From Castor canadensis (Eukaryota; Chordata; Mammalia; Rodentia; Castoridae): a DNA stretch of 64,000 nucleotides. Location of the stretch: contig NC_133387.1 in NCBI RefSeq assembly GCF_047511655.1, positions 43,256,853 through 43,320,852 on the forward strand, written 5' to 3'. Below, one piece after another: positions 43,541 to 56,670 of this stretch (position 1 is its first letter; every line of letters begins with the position of its first letter). Made by a program: the position numbers and the translations under genes. Under the pieces are notes generated by a model. It was not told the origin of the DNA, did no database searches, and saw only the letters and a program-made list of their open reading frames with translations.

Positions 43541-45570
43541 AGTTATGGGCTAAGATGATAAAAGTATTTTCAATCATAAATATAATGCTTATATGGGAAG
43601 TAAGGCCTTTGACTAGTTTCATTTTTAAAGTTAGGATATATTCATTATATGGGGGGTATTCTTAGTGACAATTCTGATTAGATTTCTATTGTATATTATT
43701 TATATTGCCCCCCCAGTCTCTGCCCCTCTGTCCCCTTCCCACTCCACTTAAAGCAATTTCATTGAGATCCACAATAAATGCTTAAAGATTCTACACAATA
43801 CGATTATCCAATATCACCTTCAATTTTCTGCATTTCAATGTAGAGCAATGCACTGTGGACTATTCTTTGTTCCCGTTTGCTGCTTTGGTGAAGATCCTAC
43901 ATTCACCTTAACGGTTTCATTACATACATTATTTTGGAAAATAATTTGTTTTTGATGTTGTGTATTTCATATATTCATTAATTGTCAACTACTAGTATGT
44001 AGATCTGTAATGCTGCTACTTATTTGCTTTTTTGCTTGCTCTTACCTCAGATCTGGACAGGTAAAACTAAAGGCTAAAAATAATTTCATGTATATGTGTT
44101 ATAAGTAAGTTTCTTTGTTTTGGGGATACTGGAGGATAAAATGTAGGAACATTTTAATCTCCTAATGACACACAGCTCTCTACTAGGTACCATATTTTAA
44201 GTACTGGTAGTAAGTGTTGTACCAGTATTGTGATCCTAACCACAGCAGAAAAGGTGTAAGTTCTAGTTGCATAGTGCATAGTGTTACACTAAAATTTTTA
44301 ATATAATTTATTTAGCTAAAATAGAAATTTCTTTGATTTTTACAAGGAAATAATGACCAAACAAGACAATATCAAGGCCCATGAATGGATTGTTGGCTGG
44401 AGCCAGGAAAAATTGTTATGTACAAAAATCAGGAATGAGAGCCAGAAATGAGAGAATTCAGTGGACATTTCTCATTCAAGGTGTCAAAGAAAGGTAGGTT
44501 GGAGAAGAAATAGTATTTGTTACCCTAGCGTGGGTTAAAGTCACAATGGGAACAAAAACAAGAGAAAACAAGCTCCTGAGATACTGTGGATGATGCTTTA
44601 TCCCCCTGTGACTGCTTCACTTCAATTCCTCTGTGAACAGATTTCATAATAGGTCTTACTTTTTTCCAGAATAAATTACTGACATTAATCATTTTACTTA
44701 ATTATTTTAACATAACCTCAATTTTTCTGTTTTTGGCTCTTAAAATCTTAAAATATTTGCCATATTTTTCCAGGAAGTCAAGCAATAGTAAGATATTAGA
44801 ATGTCAGTAGTTGGAAATAACTACTTAATATTTTTGGTTATGAATATAGCTTGGTTTAGTTCTAAACAAAAAGGGTTAATTTAACAGAATGAGACAGCCA
44901 TATCTCATAGACATATTTAGAACTTCCATTTCAACTGCATAAACCTCTTCATCTTCATGAACATGACATCAAGCTCTATTCATATCAAAATTAAAGGTCA
45001 GAGAAGCATTGTATGAGCTCAGACTGACAACCTCCACCAATGTGCTCTTAAAGGAAAGGAAATTGAACTTCTATACATAACGTGCCAACTGAAAGTATAG
45101 CAAAAAGGAAAGCGAAAACATTTGGCAATTATAACCAATTAAACTGATCTAACTAATATATACAATTTTACTTTTAAATTAGAATTGATGAGTAGTAATT
45201 CTTCCCATGTGGTTGAAATGGAATGGATAAAGTTGATGTTTGCAAGACTGCTATGGAGGAAATATAATAAAACAGTGAATTAAAGACTTGGAAACATGGG
45301 TGAAATATACAAGACTTTTGAAATAACACTTTTCCATATTCTCCTTTCTAGTTTTAGGAAGCATCATTTTACAAATGTAAAAGGAAAGGATGACATATCA
45401 TTTTAGTATTTGTTTCTTATCTCATGGAATCAGCCCATGTTTAAGTCTTGATAAAATGTATTTTTCTTTTATTTTAAGTTAAACCATGGTTAATGTGCAC
45501 AGAAAGAGTTGGTTGATGTTTCTAAACCCTATGAGCAAAATTTGAATCATAAGACTCCAATAATCATGTA
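43541..45570. other. Unique stretch, no gene seen
   Basis: A C-rich run at 43708-43740 (CCCCCCC followed by CT-rich) stands out but lacks further L1 3'UTR landmarks. The rest is AT-rich and stop-dense. Confidence 0.4.
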
Positions 45571-45656
45571 TAAAAATGTTTGCTTTCATGTGAGTAGTTT
45601 TGTAATGCTACATTGTATCCCCCCAGCACAATAGAAACTTAAAAAAAAAAAGAAAT
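45571..45656 (+). mobile_element. L1 3'UTR terminal fragment, sense
   Basis: GTAATGCTACATTGTATCCCCCCAGCACAATAGAAACTT with a poly-A matches the terminal part of the second L1 3'UTR subfamily. Confidence 0.55.
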
Positions 45657-45934
45657 AGCGGTATTACACCAGTATATTGAATTTTCCTTTGATTATCAAG
45701 AAAAGATACATTAGAGAGAAAATTAAGAAAGATGTTAAACAAGTACAAATATAAAAATCTGACAATCCAGGTAATGTCAATATTAGAATGCCCTATGATA
45801 TTTTCTTCAATTTAGATTAAAAAATATATAAATCAATCTTTATTTTAAGAGATACTGGTTTTTTAATGTTATTGTTAGTGTTTTCATTTTTATTTTATTT
45901 TGTCTGTTTTGGGTTTTGGTTTTTGTATTTATTT

Positions 45935-46010
45935 ATTTATTTTTTTCTATGTAGCGCAGGCAGCCCTTGAACTCACAATCCTCCTGCTATAGCCTCTGAA
46001 TATCATGTCA
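45935..46010 (-). mobile_element. B1-like SINE fragment, antisense
   Basis: TGTAGCGCAGGCAGCCCTTGAACTCACAATCCTCCTGC is antisense B1, preceded by a T-rich run that probably reflects the poly-A tail. Confidence 0.7.
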
Positions 46011-46019
46011 TTTGCTGGG

Positions 46020-46316
46020 TGGAACTGAATATCATGTTGAGCGAGATAAGCCAAGCTCCAAAAGACAAATATTACAATTTTCAGCACATTGGTAGAATTT
46101 AGACCTAAAATAATGATGATTATAATATGACATGATTATAAAAGGGCGGTGGCTCATGTGGGGTAGGGGAAGCAGGGGAAGGAAGAAGGAAAGGAGGAAG
46201 TAATGTGTGGTGAATATGATCAATGTTATAAACATATGAAATAAGAATGATGAAACCCGCTGAAGACTATTAAAAGAAGGAGGGCTTAGAAAGATTAATA
46301 GCCAAATTTCAAGAAA
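46020..46316 (+). mobile_element. L1 3' end fragment, sense
   Basis: CTGAATATCATGTTGAGCGAGATAAGCCAAGC is the sense ORF2 C-terminal/3'UTR boundary. It is followed by a purine-rich 3'UTR (46140-46205) and GAAACCCGCTGAAGACTATT. It ends without a poly-A and meets an oppositely oriented L1 piece. Confidence 0.7.
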
Positions 46317-46317
46317 A

Positions 46318-46690
46318 TACCTTTTTCCCTGCATCTTTGCCAATATTTGTTGTTGTTTGTGTTTTTGAAGGTAGCTATTCTAACAGCAGTTATGTGGAAT
46401 CATAATGTGGTTTTGATTTGCATTTCCTTTATGGCCATGGATGGTGAACATTTTTTCATGTGATTTTTAGCCATTTGGACTTCTTCCTTTGTAAAGGTTC
46501 TGTTCAGTTCATTTGCCCAGTTCTTCATTGTGTCATTGATTTGGGGGGTCTTTAGTTTTTTGAGCTCCCTGTGTATTCTGGTTATCAATCCTTTGTCTGA
46601 TGTATAGCTGGAAAAGATTTTCTCCCATTCTGTGGGCAGCCTCTTCAATTTAGACACCATTTTTTGGTTGTGCAGAAGCTTTTCAAATGG
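46318..46690 (-). mobile_element. L1 ORF2 C-terminal fragment, antisense
   Basis: The minus-strand frame at 46400-46696 reads [31 protein letters not shown], then [13 protein letters not shown]. It is close to the matching part of the full-length L1 at 30580-30840, so this is a fairly young copy. It lacks a 3'UTR. Tail and head are both missing, and it abuts the sense fragment at 46316. Confidence 0.85.
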
Positions 46691-46997
46691 CTGCAAGTCT
46701 TATCTCATTGCACATTATGAGGCTGAGGCTATTGGCCCATCCTTCACCATTTTCCTTATCCACAAATTTGTAAGGAATAAGTTTATTATCTATCACTGGA
46801 ATACCTTTTGAATATGTCATAAATTTCTTGCAAGAACCTCAGGTGACACACTTTTCTAAAGAAATCACATCATGAACTTTTTAGGAGATGCAGGTTTTTG
46901 TCAAATTGCTTAATAACATTAAGCTTGTTCCTTCATCTATAACTGTGTCTAATATCATTTACCTACAGATTTATTGTGGCAAGAAAAGTGCACATAA

Positions 46998-47090
46998 AAC
47001 ACATGGACATGGCTCAAGTCTGAGAATGGCTACCTAGCAAGTGCAACTCCCTGACTTCAAACCTTAGTACCACCACCACCAAAAAAAATG
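46998..47090 (+). mobile_element. ID-like SINE, sense
   Basis: ATGGACATGGCTCAAGTC, CTACCTAGCAAGTGCAAC, CTGACTTCAAACCTTAGTACC and an ACC/A-rich tail follow the ID-like plan. Confidence 0.8.
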
Positions 47091-48364
47091 AATATTGTTT
47101 TTCTTTTTTTATCTCCCACTGACCAAATAATTCTAGTAATTCAGGATAAAAAATAAATGAACACGCATACATGTATGGAGAAATAATCCACATCATACAT
47201 TGTTATTTGTAGTTAGTGTCTTAAAATGAAGAATAAAGTTCAGATCTGCTAGGAAAATTATATTTAGAAAACTAACAATGACAAAATAGATGGTGCTAAA
47301 ATTCATTAAATATTTTCCAGTTGTTGCATCTGACCATGATATATGATAAAATTATCAGATTGTTTCAATTCTTCACATTTCTTTTTAAATGCTCTTAAAT
47401 AATGGATCAAGGTAGTATAGACTTTTACCTTTACACAATATTATCTTCTTCTAATCATTGAGAGTCATGAACCATTTCTGAAGCATTTACTACTCTGAAT
47501 AATAACACTGTGACATTGGCATTACATTGAGTCAATAAATGTAATGTATACTTACACATTGGTATTGACATTGATTCTATAATATGTGTTATACATTCTG
47601 TTTGATGCATGAATAGAGCTTTGATTTTTCACTTCTGAATTTTAATAGCTCTGTGGGGGCTCTTAATTTTACAGCTAATTTGGCTCCCAACATTTTCACT
47701 ATTGTAATCTTTAATAGCACACATTTAATCAGTTCAACTTAAACATTTTATGGCAAGGAGGTTTTAAAGACTGAAATGCATGTAAAATGTCTTGATACAT
47801 TTTTCCATCATTATAAAATTTCCAAATTTTGAATATTTTAGAAAGGACATTTTATTTATATTATGCCTTAAAAATTTGTTTTAGAAACAATTTTCTGAAA
47901 GTTTTTATCACAAAACTTCCTTCATTTCAGATAATAAGATTGAGTGGATATTCAAATGTTAAACTATACTTTATCTGCTCAATAAATTAATTTTAATTTA
48001 GTAATTGTTCTGTGTCAGGAAATGTGTTAACCATGTATTTTGGATTCTTTACAATTTATTACATTGAGTGAGAGAGAGAGACAAGAGAGAAAGAGAAAGA
48101 TTAAATATCTTGCACAAACCCATAAATGTGGCAAACAAAATATCTATGAGTCCAGACATTATAGATTCATATAGCTTCAAAGCCTATCACCTGAAGTATT
48201 ACATTGTGCTTTTCTCCCAAACTCAATACTTTCATGTTACTCCAAAATTAAGATGAAATATTGCTTCCCAAGCCACAAAATGTATTAAAACCAGGCTATA
48301 TGGTGTAGAATAAAAGCTCCCAACTTAACATTTTCTCTTAATTATAGTAACATGATTACACAGA
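47091..48364. other. Unique stretch; 47620-47790 looks like conserved non-coding DNA
   Basis: Apart from a GA-rich microsatellite at 48066-48100, no repeat is seen. The block 47620-47790 (GGGGGCTCTTAATTTTACAG and TAATTTGGCTCCC near-symmetry, TTTAATAGC words) has the texture of a conserved non-coding element. Confidence 0.3.
48066..48100. repeat. (GA)n microsatellite, interrupted
   Basis: GAGAGAGAG with AC and AA interruptions. Confidence 0.9.
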
Positions 48365-48451
48365 TTTTTTTAAATGATACTAGGGCTTGAACTCAGGGCT
48401 TCAACCTTACTAAGCAGGTGCTCTACCTCTTGAGCCACTCTGCCAACCCAT
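48360..48451 (-). mobile_element. ID-like SINE, antisense, imperfect target duplication
   Basis: Poly-T, GGGCTTGAACTCAGGGC, GCTCTACCTCTTGAGCCACTC mark the element. GTAACATGATTAC at 48347-48359 and GTAACAAGATTAT at 48452-48464 look like a 13-base duplication with two changes. Confidence 0.8.
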
Positions 48452-48809
48452 GTAACAAGATTATAATTATTTGGTTAATGATAAAGATTTAAAGTACCCT
48501 GTGAATAGACAACACATTGCATTGTCCTCAGAATAGTTTGAGATCTATTTTTAAATATTCTAATTATTTTAAATTTATAAACCCACATTTGAATTCTTTA
48601 AAAAATTTCATTATTCATAATTTTTGGCAAAATATAACACACATACTTTGGATATAATGTATGTCAATATATGACTCTTTCACCCAGGAGAGAGGAATAT
48701 TTTGTTTCAAATTGGCAATGAAAATGGTACATTTAATGGTAGATGAAGTTCTAGACCAAAAATATTGAACCTTGGAACTAGGAAGTACCTCCTGGAACTT
48801 AAAACCAAA

Positions 48810-48892
48810 GATTGATTGATTCATTCATTCATTCACTCTCTCATTTATTCATTCATTCTTGGTGCTGGGAATTGAATCCAAGTCATTGCCTA
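48810..48892 (-). repeat. (ATTC)n microsatellite and short ID-like SINE remnant
   Basis: ATTC repeats at 48810-48857 lead into GGTGCTGGGAATTGAATCCAAG, an antisense B-box-like end of a SINE. The repeat may have grown from its tail. Confidence 0.6.
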
Positions 48893-50140
48893 GAAATCAA
48901 TTTACATCACCATATTAGGATTCAGTTTTTCTGTAGCTTGGAAAAGGGATATTCCCGCCTTCTGAATTACTGGCAATTTAGATGGATTCAAAATAAAATA
49001 TTTAATGTAAAGAGAAATATACCTCAATAGAAGATCAGCAGCCTGGATAGGACAAATAAGAAAGAATATTCAAGATTTAAAGAACTTCTAAGTTCTTACA
49101 GCTTTTAATATTTCTTAGTAAATTCCAAACTTTCTTATAGAATATAATATTTCACATTACATTATTTCAAATTATGTCTCTATAATTTTTCTGATTAAAT
49201 GCAAAGGATATAATAACAAAGACTTATTATCACTGCGATATCATCAGTTCTATCCTTTACAATCACTATCAGAGGCAATATAAATTACTTTCTTTTATAT
49301 TGAAAATAAGAGTGCTTCAAGAAATTTATGACTTTTCCAAAACAACTTTGATAGTAATATAGGTACAATGTCCCTGCTTGCTTTGCATATATTTTATATA
49401 CTACCCCATTGTCTGTTTCTATAACTACCTTAACAAAAATATTATTTTATTAATTATTAGAGTTATAACAGAAACAAGAGCTCAGGGAAATTCTGCAAGT
49501 GATCTATTAATGACACAGATTTCAACATTTTTCTAGGTGTAAAATACACATATGGTCATTGCAGATTTTGGATAATATTGGAAATATGAAACAGTGAAAA
49601 TGTACGTCTCTCTACTATAAATATAACTTTTCAGTGTCTCAGAACTACCTTACTTTGAAAGTGTGCAAGCAAGTCTCATTATCTCCTTTCCCCTTTTCCT
49701 TCCTACATGTTCCATGCCTTCATTATCCTGAAAGTTGCTGAGTGTAACAACCAAGAAAATCAACTTCTACTCATTAAATCAGTCACTAATTTCTATGGCC
49801 ACTTACATATAATTATCTCAAAGACATTTGACATTTCTCAAGGACTAAACACCAAAAGATTCAGTCATTAGCAATGGCTTTGTTGGCAGAAAAGTGAGGA
49901 GAAGAGATATTTATTAATATGGTTTTCATTCTGAACAATGCTATGGCAGATATTCTTCCTCTAGAATGTACACTTGTTTGTTGATTTCATTAATAATGTT
50001 GATATTTGATGCCAATGACATAACTAAGTATTAATACTTAACATTAAAATTGAATATTTTAATACTTCTGATACTTATTTAAAACATTTCAGTTTTAGGA
50101 TGATAGTATTTATAGAGAGGTATATTAAATTTGCATTTTA
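48893..50140. other. Unique stretch, no gene seen
   Basis: AT-rich sequence with no recognisable repeat or frame. Confidence 0.45.
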
Positions 50141-50154
50141 AAATTAATCAATTT

Positions 50155-50226
50155 GCTGGTGAAGTGGCTCAAGAGTGCCTAACTAGTAAGCTTGAGGTCC
50201 TGAGTTCAAATCCAGTGCTGCCAAAA
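50155..50226 (+). mobile_element. ID-like SINE, sense, 14-base perfect target duplication
   Basis: GCTGGTGAAGTGGCTCAAG and GTCCTGAGTTCAAATCCAG are the two box regions. AAATTAATCAATTT flanks it perfectly at 50141-50154 and 50227-50240 (sharing the A-tail), leaving a 72-base insertion. Confidence 0.9.
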
Positions 50227-50559
50227 AAATTAATCAATTTAGTTAATCACCTTAGTAGAATGAAAGATCAACTATATGATTATCTCAACAGATTCAGAAA
50301 AGCATTGTTTTAAACGATAATGAATCATAAAAATATTTGCCAATTTAATTATTTCTAGGAAATTTCTTTAATTAGATAAATTGTTTTAAACAATTCCAGC
50401 AACTTCATGTATAAAGGTAAAATATGGTAACTTTTCCTTTGCTAATCACAATGAACCAAGACATATGCTGTACCTTTTCTATTTCAGTTTACCATTGATT
50501 ATAGACAATGTAGCTATTCAAAATAAATAAGCTATATGCACACAGGAAATGTAGAGATT

Positions 50560-51050
50560 TAATTCTTATTAAATATACACAACTTAAATGTCTGTGCAGA
50601 ACATTCATATAAATCAATGAGTAAACTATTAGAATTAATAACTGACTGTAGCAAGTTTACTAGATACAAGATCAATATATAAAATATGTTTATATTCTAG
50701 GCAGAAACCATTAATAAATTATGTTCTTAAATAGCTTTTACAAAAAAAAGTATTACAATCCTAGGTGTAAGTCTAGTGAGGACTGCGTAAAATTTTACAC
50801 AGATTATTGTAGACTGTTATTAAAAGAAATTTAAGTAGACTGCAATAAATAGATATGTCACATCATGTCAATATTTCTAAAGACAGCATTAAACAAGTTG
50901 TCAATTCTCCCTAAATGTTATTTAAAGATTCACTGAAATGTAAACAACCTATATTTTTTAAACACAGAGATTAGATGAAAACCTGATTTTTAAACTGTAC
51001 CTAGTAAAATAAAATCAAGTCATTTTGAAAAAAGAGTATAAGTGATATAA
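50560..51050 (+). mobile_element. Ancient L1 ORF2 fragment, sense
   Basis: 'GTAGCAAGTTTACTAGATACAAGATCAATATATAAAAT' and 'CTGCAATAAATAGATATGTCACATCATG' follow old L1 ORF2 order after the reverse-transcriptase motif. It is badly degraded. Confidence 0.55.
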
Positions 51051-51155
51051 AATCTTAATAAGTGTGACTGTGTGGCACTGGAACAAGTAGTGCAGGAAAA
51101 GTAGATCCGTGGAATGAACTGAAGTGCCCATGAGCTGATAAAAAACAGGCAGGTA

Positions 51156-51225
51156 CATAGATACAGATGACAGATAGATAAATGGTACATAGGTAGGTAG
51201 ATAGATAGATAGATAGATGACAGAC
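51156..51225. repeat. (GATA)n microsatellite, interrupted
   Basis: GATA and GGTA units, with five clean GATA copies at about 51200-51218. Confidence 0.95.
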
Positions 51226-51639
51226 ATATAACTAGAGTGGTGGTGAAAGGCCTCTTTGGGTTTTCAGTAATCTATGTTGGGCAAATTTACTAAAAACTTA
51301 GTGAAAGAATAAAGCTGATGTTTTGGTTAGATTATGTTAAACTCTGTTCTGTGGAAATTGATAAAAACATGAAAATTTCAATTATCAAGTTCTAGAATTG
51401 GGAATATCTCCTTGACTACATAGTGAAATATTTCTTTTCCTATAGAGTAGTCAGACTTCAAAACTACATTAACCATAAGGGATGCTGCTAACCATGGGCA
51501 CCCTTAAATACAGAAACTCCAAAAATGAGTGGGAATGTATATTTATAACATGTAAAAACAACAACAGAGGTTATATAACAATAAGAAAAAGAAAATTAAA
51601 AATCAAGTAAGGAACTTGAATAGGTTCAAAAAAATAAGT

Positions 51640-51780
51640 TGAGCATTATTGCTACATATGGGAAGTCGCTCTTAGGAGAACAAACCCTGTGTGATTTCCT
51701 TCAGTCAACTATTATAGTCAAATTCACAGAGACAGTACAGAATTGTGATTATCAGATGCATGAAATACCACCGATGCACA
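51640..51780 (+). mobile_element. Possible old L1 3' remnant, sense
   Basis: AACAAACCCTGTGTGATTTCCTTC and TATAGTCAAATTCACAGAGACAGTACAGAATTGTGATTATCAG recall an old L1 3'UTR segment. Evidence is limited to these phrases. Confidence 0.4.
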
Positions 51781-51860
51781 CAAAGAATACATGTGAGTTG
51801 ATAGAAACCAGATTGAAAAAACTAGTACCTATAATAATTCCACATGAATGGTGATCTTTT

Positions 51861-54800
51861 GAACACGTTCAGAACTACACTACAAATGTTTGGGTAAAGT
51901 GAGTCAGTTTGGTCAATCTGAGTGTTCAGGCCATTGTAATCTAACCAATACCAGTAATCGGACTTTGAGCAACATTTTAGTTCCATTTCACTTAATCTTG
52001 TTTGACATAGTATATCTTTTGAAGTATTCTGATCTTATCCTGTGTAGCTTCAATTCTGTCAATTCTATTTTCTAAACATAACTTAGATCCCTCCTCTTGT
52101 CAGTTCATTAGTTCAACTCTGTGTTCCAGGTACTATTCTTGTCACTGCAAATATAATGATGAAAAAGACAGACAAGATTCCTGCCCTTTTCATTTCTTGT
52201 TTTGACTATGACAAGCCTTCTGATTTGTTTCACTCTACCTAATGTCTTCATTCAATTGCACATTGTGGCCAGACTGAGTTTTTTTAGACTACAAAAATGA
52301 TGACCTCATTTTCTCAATAAATTCCACAAAAATCTTTCAGTATTAACCCCTCCTTGTATCTTTTCTTACTCTTCAAGAGCCATGCTTACTCACTGGTCAT
52401 TTTCTGGGTGTATGATCAATCCAGTACCATTGCATATACACACAGTGTTTTTTTCTGCCTGAAATGCCTTCCTAATCTCACCCTGGGTAATTTCTTCCTA
52501 GTTCAAGAACTAGAAAAGGATTAACTCCTTTGTAAAGTTTCTCTGACTTTTCCAAGGACAGGTTGTGTTTTCCCTTCCCCAACCCTATATTTTCTGTGTG
52601 TCCTCTCTAGGCAACTATTTGTTCTTATTGTAAAAGTCCATAACATATGATTATATAGAGTGTGTTTTGCACAGATTCAAGGGAAAACATTCAGAGAAAA
52701 TTCATTATGTTTAAAGAGAGATTATCATAATTTGTATAACTGGTCATGTATTTTTCTACAACACAGGAATCCACCATGATAAGAGGCTGCTTGTCCATTT
52801 GTAGAACCTGCCTGTGATAGATTGCCTGAACCCAATTGTTGCTGAAATCGTTTTCTGAATCTAAAGAAGCAGTGTTTAACACTCAATATGAAAATGTACT
52901 CCTAATGATGTCACCAACTGCAGGCCAAAGGGACTGCTGTGTGACTACAATATAATCTACCCCATGCAAGTTCTTGATGTGAAGTATTTTAAGTTTTTAA
53001 AAATGAATATTTTTTCAGCATGTTGTAGTTTGTTAGGTGCTTTATTAGCTCTCACATATCTTTAGATTTATATTATTGGCATGTTGTGAAACCATTCCTT
53101 GTACCTAGAAGATTTTCATATAGAAGCAGACAATAGTCTCTGATGAAGCCCTGATTTGCAATTAATTACTACTGCAAAAGGTTTTGCTTTTGGCTCTGTC
53201 CTTTCAGTAAATTATAATATGACACATATTTGAATTTATTCAGCGTAGCTGGTTTTCTTGAAATGAGCATTTGCCATCAGAATAATTTAAAGCACATGTA
53301 GAATAGTTTTACTCCTAAAAGAAGAAAACCATGGTGCAAAGCAAGTGGCTTAAATGTCTTATAGACAAATTATCTTTCCCATACACATTATCTTAAGAAA
53401 TCTTTGCTCAAGCAGCTTTTCCTTGTTCACCAGTTGAAAAACCCATAATAAAAAATAAATATCAGGCAAAATTCTGAAAGGCCATATTATATTGTTCTTT
53501 GAGATGCAAATCTTTATATAGTACACAAAGACCATTCTATACTACTTTATCAGATAATTATTCTAATCAAGGCTATTAATTTGTTATGTAGGAGAAAAAA
53601 ATCTTATGGTAGCTCAGTGAATATTAATTTTCTGATAAGTTTTAAATCTGATTTGGACACATGGTATGACCAATATAAATATTTCAAATCCACAGACTTT
53701 CTTGAGCTATGACTCATAATTTCTAGAATTTTATATAAAATTAACTTTTCTCTCAAATATATTCTATAATGTTTTTTATTTCCATTAAAACATGAACCTG
53801 AGATTTTATCATTATAATTTCATTGCACCCTATAATTTCAAGAAACATTTAGATACAAGAAAAATGATGTGTGGGTGTAAAGATATATTTCTACTGGAAA
53901 TAGACTAAAAATACTTTCAGAGATCTATAATTTTCCAAGGCTGTGAATAATAATCACAGAAGGGTTTTGCATTTCATCCTAGTAATATGTATCATCATCT
54001 TAACAAGCTACTTTTTCACATATGTTAACATTGAGTCTTAATGCATTTGGACAGTTTTAATATTTATTATTATTATATTTCAAATTACTTGCAAAAATTC
54101 AATGTTTTGAATATTACTCACTGTTCTTTTTTATAACATATGTACTCTTCTTAGTGGAGAAATATGTTTAAAAAATCCACCTTAATGCAGTACAGGAAAT
54201 TAATAATTTCTTATATTCATGCTGGAATAAATTGCAAAGAACAAACAATTCTAAAAATCAATTATATAAAGTTCAGTGATCCTCGGAGGAGTAGCCAAAT
54301 ATTACTCCAATTTTTTAATTGGGTCATGGTTTTGCATCGCATGCATTAATTAGTTATAGGGCAATATAACATATTATTAGTTTACAATAATTACTTGATG
54401 GAATTGTGATCTTTGTATTAAGTTATAATTTAGGATTACTTGGTTTCCCAAATATGAATGAATCCATTCAACATATTTTTATTGAAGATCTGTATGTGCA
54501 GCTATTCAACAATGTTGGGTTTTATAGTGCTATGAACACTTGACATCATGCTAAAGTCACTGCTGGATCTGAATACCTGAGGGAAAATATTGCAATTAGA
54601 GGTTTTCCACTAGGACATCACCAAAAGCAAATTAGAAAAGACATCAGGAATGTCAGGATAAATGATGCAAAATTTCCTATTATCTATCTGCCCATATGAC
54701 ATGATCCTTCTTTCTTTTGCCCAGAATTTATTCACCTTTGCCATATTTGGTTCCTTGATAATTCTTATGGGTACTTGAGGTCTCTGCTATATTTCATTAT

Positions 54801-56317
54801 GTCAATAGAAAAACACCAATAACATATCTGCATATTTATGTGATTCTACTGGGAATGTACAAGTCTATCATTCTTACCACTAATCAGAAAGACTTATTCC
54901 CTGTCATATTAAAAAGATGTAGTGTCCAACTTGTTTTACAGGTCTGAGAATGGTCAGAAAATGACTCTGGTATCTATTTCCTATAGAGTGGTTGCACAAC
55001 TTTGTGTAAAGGGCTTTAATTATTAATCACTCAAAGATTCATAAACTTAATTTTTGGTAAGCAAATTAGGATAAACTTGAAAGAAACCCAATATAAATTT
55101 AATTTGAGCAAAGATGAAAGGAAGCCAGACTTTGGCTGAGCTTGGTTGGCCCAACTGAGCTGAGCTCCAATGCAGACTTACACTGAGCTGAATAATGGAA
55201 GTCGTGCTTTCCCCACAGCTTTGCAAGCCAGGCCTAATTTTAAATTAACAGCCTGATGTGTTTTGAAAATATTTGTCTGACACAGTATTTAAAAAATGTG
55301 TTTCACAATATGGTAAGATTTTTTTTTACCCTTAATTCAGTTTCTTGCTAAAAGAAATATTTTGGATGAAAAGCACATCCAATCTGTTAAGAGATTATAT
55401 ATTTACACTTAACCTGAAATTGTTAAACTGTGTGTGGAAAATACATGCCATTCAAGATAGACCAAGTTTTCAGTAGAATGGGTGAGGTATATTTCAAAAT
55501 CATTCATCTTCATGTCTATAGAGAGAAACATCTACCTAATAGGATATTTTTTCAGTATGTATATTCACTGATGTATATTTGTTATGCCTGTGAGGCTAAA
55601 AAATTATACCATAAAGCACTAAAGAATCTAAAATACTATAAACAAATATTAAACAAGATATCATTAAAATATACACTTTGGACCATTCTCTATGAAATAT
55701 ACCAATAAAGTCATTATTGAACATATTTTTAATTAATTAGAAATTAATAATTTTACTAAAATAATTAACTTCAACATTAACACATATGATGAGATCCCTC
55801 TACAGATGGATAGATGGTTTTGTGTGTGTACCTTATATATTTATCTATATATGCATGTACATATAACTGGTACATATAACTGGTGTAATGTGAATGATTT
55901 GCCATGTATACAACTAAAGATAATGTGAATTATAAAAATCTTTTTAGCATTAAATAAGGTTGATTACTTATGTATTTAAAGATATGTTTTAAATCCATAG
56001 GTATCAATTTATCATATAGCTCTGTATTGAATCTTATCTGATTTAAATGTGGGTGAGGGGAGGTTGAATATGGGTGTGAATGTCAGTATGTTTATGAGAT
56101 TTGCAAGTTTTATGGCATTCAAAAACTGAATTCTCTTCCTGTCAATTCTGTATATCCACTGAATGAAAAAATGGGAAAATAACAGACACTTACTTTTAAA
56201 CATTATTCAACAAAATTTTTATTTAAGCATATAAGACAATAAGGTAAAAAAATCAGTAAGTCAGTGATATTTACTTATAAATTATCCTCCTCATCACTGA
56301 GTTGAAGCTTATATATT
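51861..56317. other. Long unique stretch; 52900-53330 looks like conserved non-coding DNA
   Basis: This is the longest repeat-poor stretch in the window. At 52115-52190, AGGTACTATTCTTGTCACTGC followed by ACAGACAAGATTCCTGCCC resembles an old dispersed repeat. The block 52900-53330 has AAACCATTCCTTGTACC, GATTTGCAATTAATTACTAC and CAAAAGGTTTTGC words typical of enhancer-like DNA. A 13-base tandem duplication (GTACATATAACTG) lies at 55857-55882. The longest frame (55430-55708, 92 codons) has no family signature. Confidence 0.35.
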
Positions 56318-56670
56318 CTATTAGCTCGGACTGTAATAACAAAATATTATATACTGAATGGCTAAATCAAGAGGAATTTATTTCTCATATTTATGTGTGC
56401 TACAAAATCCAAGATCAGGGTGCAGACAGATTCCATTCCCCATGGCTTCTTGATGTGTTTTCTCATGTGGGAGAGAGAGAAAGTGTGCTGTGGTCTCCTC
56501 CTCTTTTTATAAGAGATATAATCCCACCATGGAAAGTCTACCCTCATTACTTACCCATATCTACTTCTTCCCAAACACCATACTTCCAAATATCATCTAT
56601 TGGAGTTAGGGATTCCACATATGAATGTTTGGAAGGCACACTCCTTCTGCCCATAGCATATATCATAGCT
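56318..56670 (-). mobile_element. MLT1-like MaLR LTR, antisense
   Basis: GACTGTAATAACAAAATATTATATACTG, GGAATTTATTTCTCAT, CCAAGATCAGGGTGCAG, TCTCATGTGGGAGAGAGAG and 'GGGATTCCACATATGAATG' are the antisense landmarks in order. The 125-codon frame across it is fortuitous. Confidence 0.75.
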
